Numbered from the stretch's first letter, positions 1 through 9,214 are shown. The stretch: DNA of 64,000 bases from Rhizobium rhizogenes NBRC 13257 (GCF_000696095.1 NZ_BAYX01000011.1:310001-374000); one strand, 5' to 3'. The notes: generated by a model from the sequence alone, not told the origin. Program-made: numbers and translations.

Positions 1-563
1 AAAATACCTTTATGAAATTGCAGCCAGAACAATAACTCGCTGGAATATCCGGGTAATCAGATGCGATATGGCTAAGAATTACTTAAGACCGTGTTCCGCC
101 ACTCCAGAGTCGCCATTTTGCGCTCGCGTTCAGGATGCAAATGACGTCATCTGGATAAAACGAACTGCGCGACAGCCGCTTAATATTCTCTCCATGGCTC
201 GCAACGCCGGGGTGGCGGGGTGTTCACCAGTGTCATGAGACGTGGAAGAATTCGGCTTGCGAACCATCAACGGTCGCTGAACACGGAAGACGACGGCCTG
301 ATAGGCAAATCCCGCCCATCGAAGTTGGGGTGTCGACGGGCGGGTGATGCTGTCGTTGGGAGCAGTAGCTACCGACCACAGCATCCGCTGCATAGAGTGG
401 CAATGCGCGGCAAACTTCAATGCAATCATGAGATCGCAATTGCGCTCGATCTTCTTTCCTGCGTGTTCGGTATAAAATCTGCGTTTGTTGAATACCGCCC
501 CGGAATTCGACCCCGATGATCGGATCCTGATCGCATCGCTCCCGGAGCGCTGCCCGTAGTCCG
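1..563. other. No assignable gene; stretch downstream of the AraC gene
   Basis: Open frames of about 100-150 codons exist on both strands, but they overlap each other in different frames, show no family motif and have no convincing ribosome binding site. The stretch may be decayed DNA. No insertion-sequence ends or transposase motifs could be recognised in it. Confidence 0.4.
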
Positions 564-1550
564 TTACTTGGCTCCGCCTCTTCCCATCTTTGCCGTGCTC
601 GACGGCATCTCACCAAAAGATTGGTGATAGAGCGCGGCGAAACGACCCATGTGGGAAAATCCCCAGTTCCGGGCAACTTCGGCAACCGACAGTGAGATAG
701 CCGGATCCGTCAGGGTTTTACGAGCGCCGTCCAGGCGGATCGTCCGCAGATAATTCAGCGGCGTAGTGTCCTTGAACTGCTGGAAGGCGGCCTGCAATGC
801 ACGCACGCTTGTCCCGGCTTCCCGCGCGATATCGGCGACACCCATCGGCGACGAAATATTGCTGTGCATGTATTCGATCGCCCTCTTCAGGCGCTTCGGG
901 ATAGCCGGCGAGATAGGCTTGGTCAGCCGTGCCGAGTAATTGTTGGGGACTGTTTCCAGCAGCGCGATCATCATCGCCTGCAAAAGGCGCTCGACGAATG
1001 CCGACGAGGGTCGGTCCGTCTCCTCGACGTTCAGACAGCGCCAGACAAGATGACTGAGCGCTGCTACCCGCGCTCCTTTTGCCGTTGCCAAATCGATCGT
1101 GTCGGCAAAATCGATGCCGCCGATGACGGGGGCATCCAGCAATTCGCTCAATTGCTGGATCATTGCGGACTTTTCGAAGGCCACGCCCATATGGCTGCGT
1201 CCCTCGTGAAGCGTCAGCCTCTCAAAGCATGACATGTCACCGAGAAGAGCGGTGGTCGGCTTCGAAATGAGCCGTTTGCTGCCCACATCTATCTCCATCA
1301 CCCCGGAGGATGGCAAGTAGAGGGCATAGGCATCCGGCGCGCGCGAAAGCGTCACCTGCATTCCGGATTGGCATCGCCCGTTCCAGACGCTGTAGCGTCC
1401 GACTGAAAAATGGCGATCCTCCACCGAGATCAGCGAATGTTGCCGAAGCGGCTCCACCTTGGCGGGCGACAAGGTCCTGGCATAATGCTCCGACATTTCA
1501 TCGGCATCAGCTTTCACAATCTTGAAAACGGATTGAGTAGCGTACCTCAT
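564..1550 (-). CDS. AraC-family transcriptional regulator
   Basis: A 328-residue regulator with the usual two-part plan: an N-terminal ligand-sensing beta-rich region (about residues 35-200, AraC_binding_2 type) and a C-terminal double helix-turn-helix of the AraC/XylS family (about 220-318). The first HTH includes VADIAREAGTSVRALQAAF and the second lies around VAEVARNWGFSHMGRFAALY. The chosen ATG has AGGAG six bases upstream; the frame stays open 29 codons further without a better site. It is followed by nothing recognisable and faces away from the sugar importer, so its target is unknown; adjacent sugar-acid genes are a possibility only. The family is clear, the effector is not. Confidence 0.88.
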   Translation of the reverse strand: MRYATQSVFKIVKADADEMSEHYARTLSPAKVEPLRQHSLISVEDRHFSVGRYSVWNGRCQSGMQVTLSRAPDAYALYLPSSGVMEIDVGSKRLISKPTTALLGDMSCFERLTLHEGRSHMGVAFEKSAMIQQLSELLDAPVIGGIDFADTIDLATAKGARVAALSHLVWRCLNVEETDRPSSAFVERLLQAMMIALLETVPNNYSARLTKPISPAIPKRLKRAIEYMHSNISSPMGVADIAREAGTSVRALQAAFQQFKDTTPLNYLRTIRLDGARKTLTDPAISLSVAEVARNWGFSHMGRFAALYHQSFGEMPSSTAKMGRGGAK

Positions 1551-2073
1551 CAAAGCTCCTGAGCGGCCGGTTCCTGGGAGCGGACCCGAAGGGCCACCAA
1601 ACGACAAAAAGGCAGACCGCAGATCGCAGTTTTCCAATAAATAGTACTAAACCATGGACAGTGTGAATGCACGATCGATTTAAACATCATCCAATTCACG
1701 AAAGTATTGACCACAATGAGGCACGAATTCCCAAACATCTTTCAGGCAACCCAGTCGAACGATCCAATTGCTTGCCGCATATGTCTTACAAATTCCCCCA
1801 TAAATCGACAATATTCTCATGCGTCCATTCGTAATATGTAAGAAATATCTATTTAAAGCGAATCTTTACTTTAAGTTGAAGGTATATCCATAAGCACGCC
1901 AAACCTATCCGATATGCGCGAGCAGTAGCCGTGATACGCAATAATAAACCGAGATGAGGTGAGTAGCCGGGCAAAATCACTATTCATGCAGGCAGCAGAC
2001 GATCGGCACGGTGGCGAAATCAAAGCCATCTCCGCGATGAAACCGCGTTGTCAATCGGGAGCCTCTTGACGGA
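1551..2073. other. Long intergenic region between the AraC gene and the sugar ABC operon
   Basis: No gene is supported here. The stretch around 1790-1880 is clearly AT-richer than the neighbouring genes and probably holds the promoters of the divergent araC-type gene and the importer operon. TCTTACA near 1784 and TGTAAGA near 1838 form a loose inverted pair of unknown meaning. Confidence 0.45.
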
Positions 2074-2089
2074 ATGTTATCGATAACAT
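2074..2089. promoter_or_regulatory. LacI-type operator, site 1 (importer operon)
   Basis: Perfect 16-base palindrome ATGTTATCGATAACAT, 34 bases before the start codon of the importer ATPase. The same element recurs before two further operons of this locus and, degenerate, before the LacI gene itself, so it is most likely the operator of that LacI protein. Confidence 0.8.
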
Positions 2090-2123
2090 AGCCTCCTCTC
2101 ATCGAAGCTTTGGGAGGAGCGGG

Positions 2124-3620
2124 ATGGACGACGGAAAGCTGCTCGAGTTTTGCGACATCACCAAGGAGTTTGGTGGAACGCGCGCCCTGTCGAATGTCTC
2201 GCTGGATCTGAAGCCCGGAGAAATCCTGGCTCTTCTCGGCGAGAACGGCGCGGGCAAATCCACCCTCATCAAGACGCTCGCAGGCATCTACAAGCCCGAT
2301 GGCGGTCAGATCCTGTTTCGCGGCAAGCCGTATCAGCACCGCCCGCCAAAGCCCAATCAGCGTCAGCCGGTCGCCTTCATCCATCAGGATCTCGGGCTGA
2401 TCGAATGGATGACGGTGGGCGAGAATGTTGGTTTGGCGCAGGGCTATTCGCTGCGCGGCAAGCTGATCGACTGGCGGTCGACCGAGCGCCGTACAGCGGA
2501 GGCCCTGAAGCTTGTCGGATGCGATTTCGATCCATCGACGCGAGTCCAGGAGCTGACACGAACCGAAAAATCTCTCGTGGCGATTGCTCGCGCGCTCGCA
2601 GTCGAAGCAGATGTTCTTGTTCTCGACGAACCAACGGCAAGCTTGCCCGCCGATGAGGTCGAGAAGCTTTTTGCCGCTATCCGCCCGCTCAAGGAGCGCG
2701 GTGTTGCGATGATCTACGTTTCGCACCGGCTGGATGAGATCTTTAGGATCGCCGACCGCGTCGCTGTACTGCGCGACGGGCAACTCGTGGGACAGAAGCC
2801 GGTCTCCGATACGACGCCGGACGAGCTGATCCGCATGATCGTCGGACGCAAGGCCGACCAGCTCTTCGTCAAGGCCGAGCGGACCGCCGGTCCCGCCATC
2901 GTCTCCGTCAAAGATCTCGCCTGCCGTGGCGCAGGTCCCGTATCCTTCGACATCCAGCAGGGAGAGCTGCTCGGCCTCGTTGGGCTCAGAGGCGCCGGCC
3001 AGGAATTGATCGGACGTGCGCTTTTCGGTTGCGAGCCATCGAGCGGAACCGTCCGGCTGAACGGTGCGGAGCCCGATCTTTCCAGCCCCGTTGCCGCCAT
3101 GGCTGCGGGCATCGGCCTGATCGCAAGGGACCGGACCGAGGAGTCGGTCGCCATGTCGCTCAGCCTCAGGGAAAACACGTTCCTCAATCCCGGTGCGTCC
3201 GGGCGGAGCATGCTGTCATTCCTGCCGCCACAACGCGAGGCCGAAATGGCCTATTCGCTTGGCAGCCGGGTCGGCCTAAGGCCCAATGACCAGGCACTTG
3301 CGATCGAAGCCTTGTCCGGCGGCAATCAGCAAAAGGTCGTGGTCGGCCGATGGCTTGCCACGGGACGTAAGCTGCTGATCGCCGAGGACCCGACAGCCGG
3401 CGTCGATGTCGGCGCCAAGGCGGACATCTACAAGCTAATCGCCGAGGCGGTGGAGGAAGGGCTTGCCGTGCTCGTCGTCTCCACCGACTTCGAGGAAATC
3501 GCTCATATCTGCCATCGCGCCCTGGTGTTTTCACGCGGTCAAATCGTGCGGGAACTGAGCGGCGCGGAACTGACAACACCGGCGGTCATCGCCGCCGCAT
3601 CTGCATCCGAAGCCGCCTAA
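2124..3620 (+). CDS. Sugar ABC transporter ATP-binding protein (RbsA/MglA type, two ATPase domains)
   Basis: Energises import of a monosaccharide or sugar acid with the permease and binding protein encoded directly downstream. At 498 residues it has the duplicated ATPase plan of the ribose/galactose class. The first half has Walker A GENGAGKST (39-47) and Walker B VLVLDEPTASLP (about 164-175), but its signature is degenerate (LTRTEKS). The second half has a degenerate P-loop (GLRGAGQE), an intact LSGGNQQK signature (397-404) and a Walker B ending in EDPTAGVD. This asymmetry is normal in the family. A GGAGGAG ribosome site precedes the ATG, and a LacI operator lies just upstream. The substrate is not readable from the sequence; neighbours suggest an aldonate or related sugar. 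Confidence 0.92.
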   Translation: MDDGKLLEFCDITKEFGGTRALSNVSLDLKPGEILALLGENGAGKSTLIKTLAGIYKPDGGQILFRGKPYQHRPPKPNQRQPVAFIHQDLGLIEWMTVGENVGLAQGYSLRGKLIDWRSTERRTAEALKLVGCDFDPSTRVQELTRTEKSLVAIARALAVEADVLVLDEPTASLPADEVEKLFAAIRPLKERGVAMIYVSHRLDEIFRIADRVAVLRDGQLVGQKPVSDTTPDELIRMIVGRKADQLFVKAERTAGPAIVSVKDLACRGAGPVSFDIQQGELLGLVGLRGAGQELIGRALFGCEPSSGTVRLNGAEPDLSSPVAAMAAGIGLIARDRTEESVAMSLSLRENTFLNPGASGRSMLSFLPPQREAEMAYSLGSRVGLRPNDQALAIEALSGGNQQKVVVGRWLATGRKLLIAEDPTAGVDVGAKADIYKLIAEAVEEGLAVLVVSTDFEEIAHICHRALVFSRGQIVRELSGAELTTPAVIAAASASEAA

Positions 3621-3635
3621 ATCGGAGAGAACCCC

Positions 3636-4703
3636 ATGCAATCGATCGAATCCAACGCGCTCGAACCCACCCGGGCCGAACTGGCGGGAATGAGCTTCGG
3701 CCAGAAAATCCAAAGGCTGTTGCCGGTCTATGGCCTCGTCATCCTGACCGCCTTCCTGATCCTGCTGTTTTCCATCCTGCTGCCGCAGACCTTTCCGACG
3801 CTGCTCAATCTGCGGTCGATCATTTCCGACAAGACTATCATCGCGATCCTGTCGCTGGCGGCGATGATCCCCATGGCGGCCGGGCGTATCGACCTGACGA
3901 TCGGCTATGGCATCGTGCTCTGGCATGTACTGGCGATCAGCCTGCAGACCATGTTCGGCCTGCCATGGCCGGTCGCCGTCCTGATTGTTCTCGCGCTTGG
4001 AGCGCTGACCGGCTTCCTCAACGGGCTGCTGGTCGAGATCGCCAAGATCGACAGCTTCATCGCGACGCTCGGCACAGGCACCGTCCTTTACGCCATTGCC
4101 CTTTGGCATACCGGCGGACGGCAGGTGGTCGGCATGCTGCCGCAGGGCTTCTACGCGCTCAACGGAACCATGATCTTCGGCCTGCCGATCACGGGACTCT
4201 ACGTCCTGGTTCTGGCTTTCGTGATGTGGATCATACTCGAATACACGCCGATCGGCCGCTACGTCTACGCCATCGGCGCCAATCCGAAGGCTGCTGCCTT
4301 GAACGGCATCCCGGTTCGCCGCTTCGTCATCTGCGCCTTCGTGACATCGGGCACGCTTGCCGCCGTGGCCGGCGTCTTGCTCGCCTCGAAACTCAGGATC
4401 GGCCAGGCCAGCGTCGGGCTGGAATATCTTCTGCCGGCGCTCGTCGGAGCCTTCCTCGGCTCCACCACCATCAAGCCCGGCCGCGTCAATGTCTGGGGAA
4501 CCATGATCGGCGTCATCATCCTGGCCGTCGGCATTGCCGGCATTCAGCAGATCGGCGGCTCCTTCTATGTGGAACCGTTGTTCAACGGCGTGACCCTGCT
4601 CGTCGCCATCGGGATTGCTGGCTATGCCCAGCGCCGACGCAGCCTCGCCGGCCGAATGGCGCCGGCGCAAAAGCCGCAACTGCCCGCCAAGGCAGCCGAA
4701 TAG
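3636..4703 (+). CDS. Sugar ABC transporter permease (RbsC type)
   Basis: Inner-membrane channel subunit of the importer, 355 residues, with about nine or ten hydrophobic segments and the BPD_transp_2 family pattern, including the GLPITGLYVLVLAFVMW segment and the cytoplasmic EYTPIGRYVYAIGANPKAA loop that contacts the ATPase. It starts 15 bases after the ATPase gene, with GGAGAG before its ATG, so it is co-transcribed. Only one permease gene is present, so the channel would be a homodimer, as in the ribose system. Confidence 0.92.
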   Translation: MQSIESNALEPTRAELAGMSFGQKIQRLLPVYGLVILTAFLILLFSILLPQTFPTLLNLRSIISDKTIIAILSLAAMIPMAAGRIDLTIGYGIVLWHVLAISLQTMFGLPWPVAVLIVLALGALTGFLNGLLVEIAKIDSFIATLGTGTVLYAIALWHTGGRQVVGMLPQGFYALNGTMIFGLPITGLYVLVLAFVMWIILEYTPIGRYVYAIGANPKAAALNGIPVRRFVICAFVTSGTLAAVAGVLLASKLRIGQASVGLEYLLPALVGAFLGSTTIKPGRVNVWGTMIGVIILAVGIAGIQQIGGSFYVEPLFNGVTLLVAIGIAGYAQRRRSLAGRMAPAQKPQLPAKAAE

Positions 4704-4746
4704 TGAAGATCATATTGTTTTGATTACCAAAGGGAGGAGACAGACA

Positions 4747-5841
4747 ATGAAACGCAGATATTTCCTGCAGGCAACCACAGGCCTGTTAATACTATGCGCG
4801 AGCCACGCCTATGCGGATCCGCTGACTGACGCGAAGGCCGTCGTCGATAAATATGCCTCGCCGGTCACCAAATGGGACGGCCCCACTACCGGTCCCAAGG
4901 CGCAGCCCGGCAAGACCATTGTCGTGCTGGCCGGCGACCTGAAGAACGGCGGTATCCTCGGCGTCAGCAACGGGGTCGAGGAAGCGGCCAAGGCGATTGG
5001 CTGGCAGGTCAAGGTTCTCGATGGCGCGGGCTCGATCGGGGGACGAACCGCGGCCTTCGGCCAGGCCATGGCCTTGAAGCCGGACGGTATCATCATCGAC
5101 GGTTTCGACGCGATCGAACAAGCACCGGCGTTGGAGCAGGCGCAGGCCGCAAAGATCCCGCTGGTTGCCTGGCATGCAGGCCCCGTCATCGGCCCGGATG
5201 AAAAGAGCGGGCTGTTCGCCAATGTCAGCACCGATGCGATGGAAGTGTCGACGGCTGCCGCCGACTGGGCCTTCGTCGATGCCAAGGGCAAGCCCGGCGT
5301 CATCATCTTCACCGACTCGACCTATGCCATCGCCATTGCCAAGGCCGACAAGATGAAGGCCGAGATCGAGCGTCTTGGCGGCAAGGTGCTGGAATATGTC
5401 GACACACCCATTGCCGAGACCTCGCAGCGCATGCCGCAGCTCACCACTTCGCTCCTACAGAAGTATGGCGATAGCTGGACCCATTCGCTGGCTATCAACG
5501 ACCTCTATTTCGACTTCATGGGGCCGTCGCTCGCATCCGCCGGCAAGGGCGGCACGGACGCGCCGATCAACGTGGCCGCCGGTGACGGTTCGGAATCCGC
5601 CTATGCACGCATCCGCGCCGGCCAATATCAGAAGGTGACGGTTGCCGAGCCTCTGAACCTGCAAGGCTGGCAGTTGGTCGACGAGCTCAACCGGGCTTTT
5701 TCGGGAGAGAAATGGTCCGGCTATCTGTCGCCGCTGCATGTGGTGACGGCTGATAATGTGGAAACGGACGGAGGCCCGAAAAACACCTTCGATCCCGGCA
5801 ACGGATACAAGGATCAGTACCAGAAGATCTGGGGCAAGTGA
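4747..5841 (+). CDS. Periplasmic sugar-binding protein of the ABC importer
   Basis: A 364-residue substrate-binding protein of the Peripla_BP_4 (ribose/galactose) class. The ATG preceded by GGGAGGAGA gives a clean signal peptide of about 23 residues ending ASHAYA; longer frames upstream lack one. The segments KTIVVLAGDLKNGGILGVSNGVEEAAK and PDGIIIDGFDAIEQ match the alternating beta-alpha fold of this class. It is the third gene of the operon and is followed by a strong hairpin terminator. It sets transporter specificity, but the ligand cannot be named from sequence alone. Confidence 0.9.
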   Translation: MKRRYFLQATTGLLILCASHAYADPLTDAKAVVDKYASPVTKWDGPTTGPKAQPGKTIVVLAGDLKNGGILGVSNGVEEAAKAIGWQVKVLDGAGSIGGRTAAFGQAMALKPDGIIIDGFDAIEQAPALEQAQAAKIPLVAWHAGPVIGPDEKSGLFANVSTDAMEVSTAAADWAFVDAKGKPGVIIFTDSTYAIAIAKADKMKAEIERLGGKVLEYVDTPIAETSQRMPQLTTSLLQKYGDSWTHSLAINDLYFDFMGPSLASAGKGGTDAPINVAAGDGSESAYARIRAGQYQKVTVAEPLNLQGWQLVDELNRAFSGEKWSGYLSPLHVVTADNVETDGGPKNTFDPGNGYKDQYQKIWGK

Positions 5842-5862
5842 TCCCATCTTGATATGAAAACG

Positions 5863-5886
5863 GCGCGGCCTTCGGGCCGCGCTTTT
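5863..5886. terminator. Rho-independent terminator, possibly bidirectional
   Basis: Eight-base GC-rich stem GCGCGGCC/GGCCGCGC with a TTCG tetraloop, followed by TTTT on the plus strand and preceded by AAAA. It lies between the binding-protein gene and the convergent LacI gene and could stop transcription from both sides. Confidence 0.85.
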
Positions 5887-5908
5887 GCATTTGGCAAATA
5901 AGCAAAAT

Positions 5909-6922
5909 CTAGCGGCTGCTGTCGCGCACGATCAGCTCCGGCGTAATCCTGACATCCTCGATGGCCGCCCCCTCATCCAGAATATCGAGGATCAGCCGGG
6001 CGGTCTTTTCGCCGATCTCACGCGCGAAAGCGTTGATCGTCGTCAGCGTGGGCACGCAGACCTCGCCGATTTCATAATTGCCGAAGCCGCCGATCGCAAA
6101 ACGCTCCGGCACGGGCACGCCAAGACGGCGACATTCGGTCAGCGCACCATAGGCCGCGAGATCCGACACGCAGACCACTGCCTGCGTGTCCGGATGGATT
6201 TCGATCAGCCTTGCCATCGCATTGGCGCCTTCGCGCATCGAAATAGGCGGCACTCCGGCGGCGATCAGGCGGGATGCATCAAGCCCGTGCGCCTCCATTG
6301 CGGCAATGAAGCCGGCCCGGCGCTCGCTGCCGCGGGTATCACGCCCGACATCGCCGCCGATGAAGGCAATGCGACGATGGCCGGCGCTGACAAAGTGATC
6401 CACCATCTGGCGAACGGCGCCTGCATTGGAAAAGCCGACATAATGCCCGATCGGCTCGACCGGGATATCCCAGGTCTCAATCACCGGAATATTGACCGTC
6501 TCCAGCAGGCGGCGCGCGCGCGGCGTATGCTTGCCGCCGGTCACGACGATCGCCTGCGGCTTGCGGCGCAGAAGCTGCTCAATGAGCCGCTCCTCCTCCT
6601 GCATGTCGTAATTGGTGTAACCCAGCAATATCTGCATGTTGCGCGCGGCAAGCGTATCGGCAAGGCCGCCGACGGTATCGGCGAAATTGGCGTTGTTGAT
6701 AGAGGGAATGGTGACGGCGACGAAATCCGACTTTTGCGAGCGGAAATTGGAGGCCGTGCTGTCGAAGACATAGCCCAGATCCTCGGCGGCCTTGAGAATG
6801 GCCTCCCTAGTCTCGGCGCTGACGAGACTGTCCGCCTTGAATGCGCGTGACACGGTCATGGGGGAAACTCCCATGACGCGGGCAATGTCAGCCATGGTCG
6901 GCGGCTTGCGGATATTGCTCAT
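5909..6922 (-). CDS. LacI-family transcriptional repressor of the sugar-acid locus
   Basis: A 337-residue LacI/GalR regulator. The N-terminal HTH and hinge (about 8-60) contain MADIARVMGVSPMTVSRAF, and the rest is a periplasmic-binding-protein-like effector domain, with TIPSINNANFADTVGGLADTLAARNMQILLGYT near residues 73-105. It lies convergent to the importer and upstream of dehydrogenase genes on the same strand. Its own leader holds a 12/14 match to the shared palindrome, which suggests autoregulation. Full palindromes sit before the importer, the SDR/2-hydroxyacid dehydrogenase pair and the GlcG/SMP-30 pair. The inducer is unknown and could be an aldonate, a keto-acid or a lactone. Confidence 0.92.
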   Translation of the reverse strand: MSNIRKPPTMADIARVMGVSPMTVSRAFKADSLVSAETREAILKAAEDLGYVFDSTASNFRSQKSDFVAVTIPSINNANFADTVGGLADTLAARNMQILLGYTNYDMQEEERLIEQLLRRKPQAIVVTGGKHTPRARRLLETVNIPVIETWDIPVEPIGHYVGFSNAGAVRQMVDHFVSAGHRRIAFIGGDVGRDTRGSERRAGFIAAMEAHGLDASRLIAAGVPPISMREGANAMARLIEIHPDTQAVVCVSDLAAYGALTECRRLGVPVPERFAIGGFGNYEIGEVCVPTLTTINAFAREIGEKTARLILDILDEGAAIEDVRITPELIVRDSSR

Positions 6923-6932
6923 CGACAGCCTA

Positions 6933-6946
6933 TGTTATCGTTACCA
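6933..6946. promoter_or_regulatory. Degenerate LacI-type operator before the lacI gene
   Basis: TGTTATCGTTACCA matches the shared core TGTTATCGATAACA at 12 of 14 positions and begins 11 bases upstream of the repressor start codon. The weaker match would fit autoregulation at partial occupancy. Confidence 0.55.
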
Positions 6947-7054
6947 CGAGAGTAGTATGCATCGCCTCTAAATGGCAAGTGCATGCCCTTTGCTTATCCT
7001 AAGACGAGAAGACGGGGGTATGACCCCCGTCTGACAGACGTCGCGGCAAGAGGC

Positions 7055-7387
7055 TTACAGCACGAATTCATTGGCAACCGTTACGTGATGGTGGATGCGG
7101 CCCTCGAAGAACCGCGAAAGCACTGCCTCCGTTGCCGCACGCGCCTCGGCCCGAGCAGGACTTGCAAGAGCGGCCTCGACCGCGGCCGTATCGAGATAAT
7201 TGATGGCAAGGATCATCGGATATTCCGGAGCGCCTTCGTCCCGGGCCTCGGCAAAGGACACGCGAACATCGAGAGCGCCGGGAAATTGCTTCCATTTCGG
7301 CAGAATGGTTTCCATGACCGCCGCGCGAAATGCTTCCGTCTCGCCATCCCTGACCTTGCCTTCGAATAGTGCGTATCGGGTAATCAT
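7055..7387 (-). CDS. Small ABM-like (dimeric alpha/beta barrel) protein
   Basis: A 110-residue protein with the size and pattern of antibiotic-biosynthesis-monooxygenase-like ferredoxin folds: an opening beta strand (YALFEGKV), a helix (ETEAFRAAVMETILPKWKQFPG), a strand with DVRVSFAEA, and AINYLDTAAVEAALASPARAEA. Its start codon overlaps the stop of the preceding dehydrogenase gene by four bases (ATGA), so it is translationally coupled to it. Such proteins in sugar-acid loci are often of unknown role; mutarotase, decarboxylase-like or ligand-binding roles are all possible. Confidence 0.75.
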   Translation of the reverse strand: MITRYALFEGKVRDGETEAFRAAVMETILPKWKQFPGALDVRVSFAEARDEGAPEYPMILAINYLDTAAVEAALASPARAEARAATEAVLSRFFEGRIHHHVTVANEFVL

Positions 7388-8271
7388 TCGGCGATCTCCT
7401 TGTTCGGTCCTTTGAAGAATTCCATCAGCGCCGCCTGATCCTCGCCGCCGAGGCCGGCGGCGGTCAGCATGCGGTGAACTTCGGCGCAGACGGCGGTCAG
7501 CGGCATGGCGGTGTTGGTGCGCCGGGCAAGGTCCTGCGCGCCGTTCAGGTCCTTGACCATATTGTCGATCCGGCCGGTACGGCGATAATCCTTGGCCACG
7601 TAACGCGGCATGTATTCCTGCAGCAGGGCGCTGTCGGCCCGTCCACCCTTCAGTGCCTGCGGGATCTTGGCGGCATCCACGCCGGCGTCGAGCGCGAGCT
7701 GGGTCGCCTCCGCAACGGCAAGGAAATTCAACGCGCAGAGCACCTGGTTGATCAGCTTCGTGGTCTGACCGGCGCCCGATGGTCCCATATGGGTGTAGTT
7801 CGAAGCGACATGCTTGAGCACTTGATGCGCGTCGGCGACATCCTGTGCGCTGCCGCCGGCCATCAGCGTCAACTGGCCGATCAGCGCCTTCGGAGCGCCA
7901 CCGGACAGCGGGCTGTCCACCCAGCGCAGACCCTTTGCCGCTGCGTCCGCGGCCAGTGCCTTGGTGGCATCGGGATCGATGGAGGACATGTCGATGATCA
8001 AGGTACCGGGTCTCGCGCCTTCCGCGACACCGCCAGCGCCGAACACCGCAGCCCGTACGATGTTTGGGGAATTGAGGCTGAGAATGACATAATCCGATAC
8101 GGCAGCCGCTTGCGCCGCGCTGGGTGCAGCGCTCGCGCCCTTGGCCGTCAACGCCGCCACCTTCTCCTTGTCAAGGTCGAAGACCGTCAGACTGTTGCCG
8201 GTCTCGGCGAGGCGCGTGCCGATGGCTCCGCCCATTGCGCCCGCGCCGATCAGCGCCACCTTGTTGCTCAT
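7384..8271 (-). CDS. NAD(P)-dependent beta-hydroxyacid dehydrogenase (3-hydroxyisobutyrate dehydrogenase family)
   Basis: Oxidises a beta-hydroxyacid, or reduces the semialdehyde, with NAD(P). The 295-residue protein has the N-terminal Rossmann motif GAGAMGG (9-15), the substrate-binding segment DSPLSGGAPKA (119-129) and the catalytic lysine K172 in GAGQTTKLINQ. These are the signatures of the family that includes tartronate-semialdehyde reductase and 3-hydroxyisobutyrate dehydrogenase. GAGGAGG precedes the ATG. It lies downstream of the SDR gene and is coupled to the small ABM-like gene. In this context a hydroxy-aldonate or tartronate semialdehyde is a more likely substrate than hydroxyisobutyrate; this is inference. 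Confidence 0.88.
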   Translation of the reverse strand: MSNKVALIGAGAMGGAIGTRLAETGNSLTVFDLDKEKVAALTAKGASAAPSAAQAAAVSDYVILSLNSPNIVRAAVFGAGGVAEGARPGTLIIDMSSIDPDATKALAADAAAKGLRWVDSPLSGGAPKALIGQLTLMAGGSAQDVADAHQVLKHVASNYTHMGPSGAGQTTKLINQVLCALNFLAVAEATQLALDAGVDAAKIPQALKGGRADSALLQEYMPRYVAKDYRRTGRIDNMVKDLNGAQDLARRTNTAMPLTAVCAEVHRMLTAAGLGGEDQAALMEFFKGPNKEIAE

Positions 8272-8410
8272 GGCTGTTCCTCCTCCAAAGCCGCGATATC
8301 AGTCGCGGCGTCCGTTATGAACGGTCGACCCAATTCCACTGTGATGGTCTGCACGTCCTCATCGCGCCGACCAGGAATTTGCCGCAGCCGAAACCGCCTG
8401 CGGCATCCCT

Positions 8411-9169
8411 TTAAAGCGATGCGGTGATCCCGCCGTCGACATAAAGCACATGCCCGTTGACGAAGGAGGAGGCATCGGAGGCCAGGAAGACGCAGGCGCC
8501 GACCAGTTCCTCGACACGTCCCCAACGGCCGGCCGGGGTGCGCTTCTCAAGCCATGCCGAGAAATCGGCGTCGGCAACGAGCGCAGCGTTCAGCGGCGTA
8601 TCGAAATAGCCCGGCGCGATGGCATTGCATTGCAGCCCATACTTGGCCCAATCCGTCGCCATGCCCTTGGTGAGATTGCCGACGGCGCCCTTGGTTGCCG
8701 TGTAAGGAGCGATCGAGGGGCGTGCCAGTGCGGTCTGGACGCTCGCAATATTGATGATCTTGCCGGCACCACGCTTGATCATATGGCGGGCAGCGGCCTG
8801 ACCGACGTTGAAAACGCTTGATATGTTGGTGCGAAGAAGACGCTCGAAGGCATCCGCGGGAAACTCTTCCAGCGGCGAGCGGAACTGCATCCCAGCATTA
8901 TTGACGAGGATATCGATGGCGCCGGTCTCGGCTTCGAACGCGTCGACGGCGTTGCGGACAGCTTCATGATCGGTCGCGTCGAAAGGCAGCGTGTGAACCT
9001 TGCCCTCGAACAGGGCCGCAGTCCTGGCAAGCTTTTCCGCGTCGCGGCCGTTGAGCACCAGTTCAGCGCCTGCTGCAGCCAATCCCTTGGCAAGAGCAAG
9101 CCCGATGCCCTGGGACGAACCCGTCACAAGAGCACGCCGCCCTTTCAGATCGAAGAGGCCAAGAGACAT
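8411..9169 (-). CDS. SDR-family oxidoreductase, gluconate 5-dehydrogenase-like
   Basis: A 252-residue classical short-chain dehydrogenase with the cofactor motif TGSSQGIG (17-24), NNAG (90-93) and the catalytic set Ser143, Tyr156, Lys160 (YTATK). The opening FDLKGRRALVTG resembles IdnO/Gno enzymes, which interconvert D-gluconate and 5-keto-D-gluconate. An L-idonate 5-dehydrogenase, which shares the 5-keto-gluconate intermediate, is encoded divergently nearby. The intergenic region carries a perfect LacI-type palindrome 46 bases upstream of this start. SDR specificity cannot be fixed from motifs, so the gluconate assignment is moderate. Confidence 0.85.
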   Translation of the reverse strand: MSLGLFDLKGRRALVTGSSQGIGLALAKGLAAAGAELVLNGRDAEKLARTAALFEGKVHTLPFDATDHEAVRNAVDAFEAETGAIDILVNNAGMQFRSPLEEFPADAFERLLRTNISSVFNVGQAAARHMIKRGAGKIINIASVQTALARPSIAPYTATKGAVGNLTKGMATDWAKYGLQCNAIAPGYFDTPLNAALVADADFSAWLEKRTPAGRWGRVEELVGACVFLASDASSFVNGHVLYVDGGITASL

Positions 9170-9214
9170 CGTTTCCTCCGTTTTTTATCTCGACAAATGC
9201 TGTTCCCCTTGTTT

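Noticed and set aside
3531..4679. Long minus-strand open frame antisense to the sugar permease
   Set aside because: It mirrors the codon structure of the permease, has a low-complexity Gln/Asp/Arg-rich translation and no ribosome site; a shadow of high-GC coding DNA.
8268..8525. Short frame covering the gap between the SDR and beta-hydroxyacid dehydrogenase genes
   Set aside because: Most of it overlaps the SDR gene in another frame. The unique part is short and has no motif, although its stop overlaps the next start.
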